Origin: Thermoleophilia bacterium | GTDB lineage: Bacteria > Actinomycetota > Thermoleophilia > Gaiellales > Gaiellaceae | Assembly: GCA_013362295.1 (NCBI GenBank) | Contig: JABFWJ010000465.1 | Location: 1 to 7,178 of the forward strand | Reading direction: 5' to 3' | Length of the DNA: 7,178 nt | Shown here: one piece after another, positions 1-5,825 of the stretch | Numbering within the stretch: position 1 is the first letter of the stretch | Layout: each line of letters starts with the position of its first letter | The notes under the pieces: model-generated | Told to the model about the DNA's origin: nothing | Databases searched by the model: none | Seen by the model: the letters and a program-made list of their open reading frames with translations, nothing else | Made by a program: the position numbers and the translations under genes

Positions 1-791
1 GGGCGCACCGGGAAGCGGCGGCCGGGCGAGCCGAACGCTCCCCCGCCGCCGTTGCCGAACCCGAAGCCGAACCCGAACCCGCTGAGTGTTCCGTGGTCGG
101 TGCCGAGCGCGACTGTGAAGACGCGAATGCCGGCGTCGCGTGCCTTGCCGGCGCCCTGCAGGGGCGTCAGCGTGCCGCGTGTCTGGGCGCCGTCGGACAG
201 GAGGACGATCGCACCAGGGATCTTGCCGTCCTTCCCGCGCGTCGCGTCGCCGACGGACGACTTGACCGTCTGGACCGCGAGCTGCAGCCCGTCGCCGATC
301 GCGGTGCCGGCCTCCGGTGAGAGGAGGTCGATCCCTTCGTGGAGCACCGTGCGGTCGGTGGTCGGGAGCACGAGCAGGTTCGGTCCGGTGCTGAAGGAGA
401 CGAGCCCGACCTTGACGCCCTTCGGCACGTGATCGGCGAACGCCGCCATCGCGTTCTGGGCCGCGCCGAGCCTGGTCGGCTTGACGTCCGCCGCCCGCAT
501 CGAGCCCGAGACGTCGACGAGCAGCACGACCGTCGCGCGGCTTGCCGGCACAGAGATCGTCGCGCGCGGCCGCGCGAGCGCCGTCGCCGCGGCCGTGAGC
601 GCGAGCAGGAACAGCGCGAGCGGGATCCACCGGCGCCCGCTCCGTCGCCTCGGGGCGACGGACAACAGCAGGTCGAGGTTCGTGAACGCGACGGCGTAGC
701 GCGCGCGTCTGCGCTCGAGCCAGAGCGCAGCGGCGAGCATCGCCGGGACGATCAGCAACGCAACCAGCAGCCACGGCGACGAGAAGCTCAT
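1..791 (-). CDS. VWA-domain membrane protein, second paralogue in the Bat-type operon (BatA/BatB-like), C-terminus cut off by window edge
   Basis: Seen: 263 codons from ATG at 789-791 run off the left edge with no stop. Residues about 6-25 and 55-72 are hydrophobic helices separated by a very basic loop (RRRAR, PRRRSGRRW). A von Willebrand factor A domain follows, with metal-site motif DVSGS at 93-97, the GTA threonine at 163 and the LSDG aspartate at 200. The basic loop should be cytoplasmic, putting the VWA domain outside the cell (inference). The protein parallels the 1536-2501 gene almost segment by segment (MSF start, LWLE after helix 1, PTRLGAA after the metal site), so the two are paralogues. 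Residues 238-246 are a Gly-Phe repeat absent from the paralogue. ATG is the only usable start: an in-frame stop lies at 849-851 with no other start codon between. Known of the family: Bat VWA proteins work with MoxR ATPases, with poorly defined substrates. The missing C-terminus probably holds a third membrane helix. Confidence 0.9.
   Translation of the reverse strand, partial: MSFSSPWLLVALLIVPAMLAAALWLERRRARYAVAFTNLDLLLSVAPRRRSGRRWIPLALFLLALTAAATALARPRATISVPASRATVVLLVDVSGSMRAADVKPTRLGAAQNAMAAFADHVPKGVKVGLVSFSTGPNLLVLPTTDRTVLHEGIDLLSPEAGTAIGDGLQLAVQTVKSSVGDATRGKDGKIPGAIVLLSDGAQTRGTLTPLQGAGKARDAGIRVFTVALGTDHGTLSGFGFGFGFGNGGGGAFGSPGRRFPVR
54..80 (-). repeat. In-frame hexanucleotide repeat encoding (Gly-Phe)4-Gly
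   Basis: Read on the coding strand, alternating GGG/GGC and TTC codons encode GFGFGFGFG at residues 238-246 of the second VWA protein. A glycine-rich stretch (NGGGGAFG) follows. The units are imperfect only in the third base of glycine codons. Any slippage by one 6-base unit would keep the reading frame and change the loop length by two residues. Confidence 0.85.
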
Positions 792-824
792 TTCCGCTCG
801 AGCGCCGGCAAAGGCGCCACCTCC
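788..824 (-). promoter_or_regulatory. Unusual translation-initiation region: strong Shine-Dalgarno, hairpin and 7-residue minicistron before the second VWA gene
   Basis: On the minus strand GGAGGTGG occupies 817-824, the best Shine-Dalgarno match I find in the window, but it ends 25 bases before the ATG of the VWA gene. Five bases after it is a TTG (809-811) that opens a frame encoding MPALERK. Its TGA (788-790) overlaps the VWA start as ATGA, an arrangement typical of translational coupling. Alternatively GGCGCC (813-818) can pair with GGCGCT (801-806) around a 6-base loop, with one G-U pair. Folding would leave GGAGGT about 9 bases from the ATG. The sequence is clear; which mechanism operates is inference, and both may be coincidental in GC-rich DNA. 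Confidence 0.4.
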
Positions 825-855
825 GCTCTCCTGTCGGCTCCGTCCAGCCTACGCC

Positions 856-1539
856 TCACGGTGCACACTCCGCGCCGACCTGCACGATGGCGTGCGCGTC
901 GATCGAGAGCCCATCGCTGGCCGTCGCGCTCAGCACGACCTTCTTGCCGACGACCACCGTGCTCGCCTCGACCCGGCCGGCGTTCGAAAGCGGCGGCGGC
1001 TTCTTCGTGCGGAAGGCGAGCGCGTGCCACGAGTCGACGAGGCGCTCGCGGCCCTGGCAGGCGACGCTCACGAACCCCACCGAGCCCGGCGTGAGCAGCG
1101 TGATGCGCGAGCGGTACTCGGGCGACTGGCCCGGCGGCGACACGAACGCCGACACGGTCGAGCGCCCGCCGCCACCCTGCGCGGGCACGCAGCCGAGGAG
1201 CGGCTGGAAGGCCTGGATGCGCCCGGAGATGGAGACCGCGCGGAAGAGCGCGTACCGCGTCGTCGTCACGCCCGGCTGCACCGGTGCGCCGATCCGGCCC
1301 TCGAACTCGACGCGAACGTCGCGCGAGGTCACCTGGGCGTCGAGCCCGGCGACGACGCTCCGGCCGGCCGGGCAGGTCAGGAGGTACAGCGCCTTGCCGC
1401 GCGCCGGGACGACGACCCACGGGCCGACGACCCGGATGCACGCCTGGATGCCGTGGCACTCGTTGGTCGCACCGCCCGCCGGCGCGAGTGCGGCCGCGCC
1501 CGCGAGCGCCGCGACGACCGCCGCGAGACCGGCCCTCAC
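856..1539 (-). CDS. Uncharacterised exported protein with six cysteines, encoded between two VWA genes
   Basis: I do not recognise this family. Seen: 227 residues starting at GTG 1537-1539, which overlaps the upstream VWA gene's stop as GTGA. AGGAGG at 1545-1550 sits five bases before it, which fixes the start. Residues 1-24 are a signal peptide: MR, an Ala/Leu/Val core, then a probable signal peptidase I site near AGGA-TNEC. There is no lipobox and no later membrane helix, so the mature protein should be released or surface-associated. The mature part is rich in short hydrophobic, beta-like stretches and contains exactly six cysteines (28, 34, 56, 117, 161, 225), a number that allows three disulfides. 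C225 is three residues from the end. A basic proline segment (TKKPPP, 178-183) separates a longer N-terminal part from a short C-terminal one. Tight coupling to VWA genes suggests a partner or substrate of the Bat-type complex (inference). Confidence 0.85.
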   Translation of the reverse strand: MRAGLAAVVAALAGAAALAPAGGATNECHGIQACIRVVGPWVVVPARGKALYLLTCPAGRSVVAGLDAQVTSRDVRVEFEGRIGAPVQPGVTTTRYALFRAVSISGRIQAFQPLLGCVPAQGGGGRSTVSAFVSPPGQSPEYRSRITLLTPGSVGFVSVACQGRERLVDSWHALAFRTKKPPPLSNAGRVEASTVVVGKKVVLSATASDGLSIDAHAIVQVGAECAP

Positions 1540-2501
1540 GGGAGCCTCCTGAACCAGAGGCCGGAGAGGAGCGCGCCGGCGATCATCAGCGCGATGCCGC
1601 CGCCGGCGGCGGCCGAGGTGACCTCGACCGTCTTGTTCTTCTTCCCGAGGCGCGAGCCGAGCGCACGGTACGTCGCCTTCACGTCGATGTCCGCGAGACG
1701 CTGGAAGCGCCCGCCGCTTCCCTGAGCGATCGTCCGCAGGACGGCGGGCTGGACCGGCACCTGGAACCGCTCGAAGAACCCGCCGCGGAGCGGCTGGCGC
1801 ACGATGCCGTCCGGCGTGCCGACCGCGACCGCCGAGACCGGGATCTTGGACTTCCTCGCCTTCGCGGCCGCCTGCTTCGGCGTCACGCGACCGGCCGTCT
1901 GTCCGCCGTCGGAGAAGAGCACCACGACCGCGGGCGGACGGCGGTTCGTCGCCTGGCCCTTCACCGACAGCCCGACGTCGACCGCGCGTGTCACCGCGTC
2001 GGCGAGCGCGGTCCCCTGCGGCCCGGTCTTCGTCTTCGAGATCGCGGCGCGGATCGCGTTGCGGTCGTGCGTCGCGGGCACCGAGACGGCCGTGTGGTCC
2101 GAGAACGTGACGAGCGCCATCCGGTAGCCGTGCGGGACCTTGTCGACGTAGCGCAGCGCTGCCTCGCGCGCCGCCCCGAGGCGCGTCGGCCGGACGTCCT
2201 TCGAGGCCATCGAGCCCGAGACGTCGAGCACCAGCACGACCGTCGCCTCCTGTCGCTTGACGCTGATCCTCGTGCGAGGTCGTGCGAACCCGACGAGCAG
2301 CAGGGCGACTCCCGCGAGGAGCAGTGCGGTCGGAAGGTGTCGCCGCCAGCTCGGCGGTCGTTCGACGATGTTCGGGAGGAGCGCGGGCGTGGCCCAGCGC
2401 GCGGCCCGCTGCTCGTGCCTCCCCTCGAGCCAGAGGTAGCCGGCGACCGCGAGCGGCACGGCCAGCAGGAACACGAGGAGGATCGGGGCTGCGAAGCTCA
2501 C
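1536..2501 (-). CDS. VWA-domain membrane protein, BatA-like
   Basis: Seen: 321 residues from GTG at 2499-2501, which overlaps the DUF58 gene's stop as GTGA. The start at MSFAAPILLV matches that of the paralogue at 1-791. Hydrophobic helices lie at about 4-22, 57-73 and 298-315. The VWA domain between helices 2 and 3 carries metal-ion-dependent adhesion site residues DVSGS (93-97), T164 in GTAL, and D198 in FSDGG. Basic residues cluster between helices 1 and 2 and in the tail WFRRLP, so the positive-inside rule puts the VWA domain outside and the C-terminus inside (inference). About 320 residues with this layout is usual for BatA-type proteins. Known of the family: VWA proteins next to MoxR and DUF58 form the Bat or MoxR-VWA systems, linked to stress tolerance, envelope integrity or metal insertion in different bacteria. 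The specific target here cannot be read from the sequence. A weak GAGG lies about ten bases before the start. Confidence 0.93.
   Translation of the reverse strand: MSFAAPILLVFLLAVPLAVAGYLWLEGRHEQRAARWATPALLPNIVERPPSWRRHLPTALLLAGVALLLVGFARPRTRISVKRQEATVVLVLDVSGSMASKDVRPTRLGAAREAALRYVDKVPHGYRMALVTFSDHTAVSVPATHDRNAIRAAISKTKTGPQGTALADAVTRAVDVGLSVKGQATNRRPPAVVVLFSDGGQTAGRVTPKQAAAKARKSKIPVSAVAVGTPDGIVRQPLRGGFFERFQVPVQPAVLRTIAQGSGGRFQRLADIDVKATYRALGSRLGKKNKTVEVTSAAAGGGIALMIAGALLSGLWFRRLP
1545..1550 (-). promoter_or_regulatory. Shine-Dalgarno AGGAGG inside the end of the upstream VWA gene
   Basis: AGGAGG lies five bases before the GTG at 1537-1539, within the last codons of the upstream VWA gene (encoding RRLP). 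It fixes the start of the six-cysteine exported protein and shows that this gene can recruit ribosomes itself rather than relying only on the GTGA overlap. Confidence 0.75.
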
Positions 2502-3421
2502 CGGCCGCGCCTCGACTGTCGCAGGAACGCGGCGAGCGGCCGCAGCCAGTCGCCGTCCGTCGACACTGCGACGTGCCGGACACCCGCGGTTGCGAGACTC
2601 GCCACGAGTGCGCGCCGCTCGTCGGCAGCGGCCGCCGAGAAGCGCTCGCGGAGACGTCGGTCGCTCGTGTCGACGCGCACCTGCCGACCCGTCTCCGGAT
2701 CGACGAGCCGCAGCTCCCCGACGTCGGCGAGCTGCTGCTCGCGCGGGTCGCGGACTTCGACGGCCAGCACGGCGTGACGGCCCGCGAGCCGGAGGAGCGG
2801 CGGCCGCCAGTCGAGCGGCCCTCGGAAGTCCGAGACGATCACGACGAGGGCGCGCTGACGTGCGACACGGTCGGTCAGCTCGAGCGCATCGCGCAGGGAC
2901 CCGGTCCCCGAAGGAGGAAGGTCGCGCAGCAGCCGCAGGGTGTCGAGGAGCGCACGCCGGCCCTGGCGGGGGCGCTCGACCGTGTGCTCGCTGCCGAACG
3001 AGATCGTGCCCAGCCGGTTCCCACGGCGCGTCGCGGCGTAACCAACCGCGACCGCGACGCCTTCGGCGACGTCTGCCTTGCGGCGCTCGGCGGTCCCGAA
3101 GGCCATCGACGCCGACGCGTCGAGCACGAGCCACGTGACGAGCACGCGTTCAGCGAGCTCGACGCGCACGTGCGGGATGCTCGTGCGCGCCGTGACGTTC
3201 CATTCGATCCGGCGCACGTCGTCGCCGGGCTCGTACGGACGAACCTGCCAGAGCTCGCTGCCGACGCCCGCGAACGCGGAGCGATAGTCGCCGGCGAGGA
3301 GCCCGTCGACGCGGCGGCCGACCGACAGCTCCAGCGCCCGCAGCGACGACGGGGAGAGCGGCCCCGGCCCGGGACGGTCCGGGGTCCGAACAGGAGCGAA
3401 CGGGTCGGACGCCGTCGACAC
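2498..3421 (-). CDS. DUF58-family protein with VWA-like fold
   Basis: Seen: 307 residues starting at GTG 3419-3421, three bases after the MoxR stop and with no clear Shine-Dalgarno, so translation probably re-initiates from the MoxR gene. The DUF58 signature is clear: RPYEPGDDVRRIEW at 61-74, then the histidine/arginine stretch PHVRVELAE. A VWA-like segment follows with DASAS at 101-105, intact as the DxSxS metal motif, GTGS at 172-175 and VSDFRG at 196-201. I see no membrane helix, so this is the shorter soluble form and probably cytoplasmic; many DUF58 proteins carry N-terminal helices and are longer. The N-terminal 25 residues are proline-rich and probably disordered. Known of the family: DUF58 genes almost always sit beside MoxR ATPases and VWA genes, and the protein is thought to bridge ATPase and membrane components. 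The 3' end overlaps the BatA-like gene by four bases. Confidence 0.93.
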   Translation of the reverse strand: MSTASDPFAPVRTPDRPGPGPLSPSSLRALELSVGRRVDGLLAGDYRSAFAGVGSELWQVRPYEPGDDVRRIEWNVTARTSIPHVRVELAERVLVTWLVLDASASMAFGTAERRKADVAEGVAVAVGYAATRRGNRLGTISFGSEHTVERPRQGRRALLDTLRLLRDLPPSGTGSLRDALELTDRVARQRALVVIVSDFRGPLDWRPPLLRLAGRHAVLAVEVRDPREQQLADVGELRLVDPETGRQVRVDTSDRRLRERFSAAAADERRALVASLATAGVRHVAVSTDGDWLRPLAAFLRQSRRGR

Positions 3422-3424
3422 GGC

Positions 3425-4408
3425 TCAGGCCGCGTTGTACCGGCCGAGGTCGATCTGAGGCGTCGGCACCTTCGCGAGTACCTGGTCGAGGATCGTGTCG
3501 GGCGCGACCTCCTCGGCGAGCGCGCGGTACGAGAGTACGAGCCGGTGCCGGAACGCGTCGCGCACGAGTGCCTCGAGATCTGCGGGCACGACGTAGTCGC
3601 GGCCGCGGATCAGCGCAAGCGCGCGGCCGGCGGCGACGAGGCTGATCGGGCCGCGGGGACTGGCACCGAAGGCGACGTAGTCCGCGACCTCGGTCAGCCC
3701 GAGGTCGCGCGGCCGCCTCGTGGCGGTCGCGACGTCGACGGTCCAGCTGATCAGCGCCGGGTCGACGTAGATCTCGGCCGCCTGCCGCTGCAGATCCTGC
3801 AGGTCGCCGAGCGCGAGCACCTGCTCGAGCTCGGGCGGGTCGTCGAGCGAGCGTGCGACGACGGTCAGCTCCTCGTCGTGCGCCGGATAGTCGACGAGCA
3901 CCTTGAGCATGAAGCGGTCGACCTGCGCCTCGGGCAGGGGGTACGTTCCCTCGGACTCGATCGGGTTCTGCGTCGCCAGGACGAGGAACGGCTGCGGCAC
4001 CTTGTGCGTCGTGTGGCCGATCGTCACCTGCTGCTCCTGCATCACCTCGAGCAGCGCCGACTGCACCTTCGCGGGCGCGCGGTTGATCTCGTCGGCGAGC
4101 AGGAAGTTGCAGAACACCGGGCCGAGCTCGGTATCGAACTCCGAGCGGTCGGGCCGGTAGACGCGCGTGCCGACGAGGTCGGACGGGACGAGGTCCGGCG
4201 TGAACTGGACGCGCTGGAACGACCCGCCGAGCACGGCGGCCGTCGTCTTGATCGTGAGCGTCTTCGCCAGGCCCGGGACACCTTCGATCAGAACGTGCCC
4301 GCGAGCGAGCAGGCTGACGAGCACCCGCTCCAGCATCTCCTCCTGCCCGGCGATCACCCGCCGAATCTCGAACAGGGCCTGTTCGAGCTTGCCACCGACC
4401 TCTTCCAC
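3425..4408 (-). CDS. moxR: MoxR-family AAA+ ATPase
   Basis: This is the ATP-driven, chaperone-like partner of the VWA and DUF58 proteins encoded next, and it should act in the cytoplasm as a ring oligomer (family knowledge). Seen: 327 residues, the usual MoxR length. Walker A is GVPGLAKT (43-50), Walker B LLADE (103-107) continuing into INRAPAKVQSALLEVMQE, sensor 1 ATQNP (145-149), the arginine-finger region EAQVDRF (160-166) and sensor 2 ASPRG (249-253). No key residue is missing. The start is GTG at 4406-4408, supported by GAGGAGGAG a few bases upstream. It is the first gene of a run that continues with DUF58 after only three bases. The 58-base gap upstream is A+T-rich, so the operon probably has its own promoter. 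MoxR is a family name; the client here is unknown. Confidence 0.96.
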   Translation of the reverse strand: MEEVGGKLEQALFEIRRVIAGQEEMLERVLVSLLARGHVLIEGVPGLAKTLTIKTTAAVLGGSFQRVQFTPDLVPSDLVGTRVYRPDRSEFDTELGPVFCNFLLADEINRAPAKVQSALLEVMQEQQVTIGHTTHKVPQPFLVLATQNPIESEGTYPLPEAQVDRFMLKVLVDYPAHDEELTVVARSLDDPPELEQVLALGDLQDLQRQAAEIYVDPALISWTVDVATATRRPRDLGLTEVADYVAFGASPRGPISLVAAGRALALIRGRDYVVPADLEALVRDAFRHRLVLSYRALAEEVAPDTILDQVLAKVPTPQIDLGRYNAA

Positions 4409-4411
4409 GGG

Positions 4412-4420
4412 CTCCTCCTC
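4412..4420 (-). promoter_or_regulatory. Strong Shine-Dalgarno of the MoxR gene
   Basis: GAGGAGGAG on the minus strand ends three bases before the GTG at 4406-4408; its GGAGG core is suitably spaced. It decides the start codon of the ATPase, since no ATG is available at this position. Confidence 0.75.
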
Positions 4421-4433
4421 GCGTTGCGGTCTC

Positions 4434-4470
4434 GTAAGAATGCACCTCTCAACTAAGAACTTCCGATTAA
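4434..4470 (-). promoter_or_regulatory. A+T-rich gap before the MoxR operon with a repeated TTCTTA; possible promoter or operator
   Basis: In the gap between the glycerol kinase stop and the MoxR gene, positions 4434-4470 are about 62% A+T (23 of 37), in sharp contrast to the surrounding GC-rich DNA. TTCTTA occurs twice in the same direction, at 4454-4459 and 4435-4440, 19 bases apart. There is no terminator-like hairpin after the kinase gene. I cannot match a confident -35/-10 pair, so calling it the MoxR operon promoter is inference from composition and position. Confidence 0.35.
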
Positions 4471-5825
4471 GATCGCGCCCGGTTCAGCGCAGCCTGCCAC
4501 GCGGCGCGCAGCGCACCGGCCTCCTCCGGAGCGAGCCGGGGCTCGTAGGCGGCGCCCACCGGCACCCGCGCGCCGTGCCCGACGGCCAGGGCGGCGGCGC
4601 CGAGGCCGGTCGTCTCGCGCTCGGCGGCCACCTCGACGGGGAAGCCGAGCAGGTCGGCCTGGAGCTGCATCAGGAGGCCGTTCGCGGCGGCGCCGCCGTC
4701 CGCGCGCAGGACGGCCGGCCGCTCCGGAAGCGCATCGACGACGTCGGCGACCTGGTGCGCGATCGCCTCGAGCGCCGCTCGGACGAGGTGGGCGCGCGTC
4801 GTGCCGCGGGTGATGCCCGTCACCAGGCCGCGCGCGTCCGCGTCCCACCAGGGCGAACCGAGCCCCGTGAGCGCTGGGACGAAGACGATTCCGCCCGACG
4901 AGTCCACGCTGCGCGCGACCGCCTCGCTCTCGGCGGCATCGGTGAGCACGCCGAGCCCGTCGCGGAGCCACTGCACGGCCGCGCCGCTGACGAGCACCGC
5001 TCCCTCGAGCGCATAGCCGTCGGCCGCCGCGGTCTTCAGCAACCCGTACGGCGGCGCGCTCGAGTCGTCGCCGGTGTGGACGAGCACGAAGCTGCCCGTC
5101 CCGTAAGTCGCCTTTCCCTCGCCGGGCGCGTGGCAGCCCTGCCCGTAGAGGGCCGCCTGCTGGTCGCCGGCGATGCCCCTGAGCTCGACGGGGCGGCCGA
5201 GCAGGGCGCCCTCGCCGAGCGCTGCGTCGGAGCGGACGATGCTCGGCAGCAGTGCGCGGTCGACGCCGAAGACCGCGAGCAGGTCGTCGTCCCACTCCAG
5301 CGTCTCCAGCGCGACGAGCATCGTCCGCGACGCGTTCGTGACGTCGGTCGCGTGCACGTTGCCGCCCGTGAGCTTCCAGACGAGCCAGCTGTCGACGGTG
5401 CCGAATGCGAGCCCGTCGCGACCGTGCTCGCGCAGCAGCCACTCGAGCTTGGTCGCGGAGAAGTACGGATCGGGGACGAGCCCGGTGCGCTCGCGGATCA
5501 GCGCCGCGTCCAGTCCGCGGCATCGCTCGGCGGTGCGGCGGTCCTGCCAGACGATCGCCGGCGCGACCGGCTCGCCCGTGCGGCGGTCCCAGAGGACGGT
5601 CGTCTCGCGCTGGTTCGTGATCGCGACGACGTCGACGTCGTCGAGCCCCACGGCCTCCGCAGCCGCCAGCACGCTCTGCCAGATCTCGTTCGCGTCGTGC
5701 TCGACCCAGCCGGGCCGCGGGAAGTGCTGCGGCAGTTCCGCGTAGCTGCGCCGGATCACGTTCAAGTCCCCGTCGACCACGAGGCAGGTGGTGCCGGTCG
5801 TCCCCTGGTCGATGGCGAGGATCAC
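4467..5825 (-). CDS. glpK: Glycerol kinase, compact form (FGGY family)
   Basis: This enzyme phosphorylates glycerol to sn-glycerol 3-phosphate with ATP in the cytoplasm, feeding lipid synthesis or glycolysis. Seen: the N-terminal ATP motif DQGTTGTT (6-13), NQRETT (71-76), WQDRRT (93-98), DPYFSATK (119-126), GIAGDQQAALYGQ (217-229), YGTGSF (241-246) and the C-terminal ADGGAAANG (375-383). Residues matching the Escherichia coli glycerol contacts R83, E84, W103, Y135, D245, Q246 and the following phenylalanine are all present (R73, E74, W93, Y121, D221, Q222, F246), so glycerol is the likely substrate. At 452 residues it is about 50 shorter than the E. coli enzyme, the loss spread over loops. 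The loop that binds fructose-1,6-bisphosphate in E. coli (GGTRIP) is replaced by LGRPVEL, so that control is probably absent (inference). The start is GTG 5823-5825, overlapping the hydrolase stop as GTGA. The stop is TAA. No glycerol facilitator or dehydrogenase gene is in the window. Confidence 0.93.
   Translation of the reverse strand: MILAIDQGTTGTTCLVVDGDLNVIRRSYAELPQHFPRPGWVEHDANEIWQSVLAAAEAVGLDDVDVVAITNQRETTVLWDRRTGEPVAPAIVWQDRRTAERCRGLDAALIRERTGLVPDPYFSATKLEWLLREHGRDGLAFGTVDSWLVWKLTGGNVHATDVTNASRTMLVALETLEWDDDLLAVFGVDRALLPSIVRSDAALGEGALLGRPVELRGIAGDQQAALYGQGCHAPGEGKATYGTGSFVLVHTGDDSSAPPYGLLKTAAADGYALEGAVLVSGAAVQWLRDGLGVLTDAAESEAVARSVDSSGGIVFVPALTGLGSPWWDADARGLVTGITRGTTRAHLVRAALEAIAHQVADVVDALPERPAVLRADGGAAANGLLMQLQADLLGFPVEVAAERETTGLGAAALAVGHGARVPVGAAYEPRLAPEEAGALRAAWQAALNRARS

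Noticed and set aside
795..804. Perfect 10-base palindrome CGCTCGAGCG as a regulator-binding site
   Set aside because: It is short, expected by chance in such GC-rich DNA, lies in a translation-initiation region rather than a promoter, and has no second copy.
788..1459. A 223-codon minus-strand frame across the exported-protein gene
   Set aside because: It is a shifted reading of the exported-protein gene with Arg/Gly-rich composition. Only its last eight codons are discussed, as a possible minicistron.
2502..3134. N-terminal extension of the BatA-like protein through the DUF58 gene
   Set aside because: The extension is an out-of-frame reading of DUF58. The MSFAAPILLV start after the GTGA overlap matches the paralogue's start and places the first membrane helix properly.
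2282..4456. A 724-codon open frame on the plus strand opposite the MoxR and DUF58 genes
   Set aside because: Its translation is Arg/Asp/His-rich with no motif, while the opposite strand encodes complete MoxR and DUF58 proteins. It is a typical antisense shadow in GC-rich DNA.
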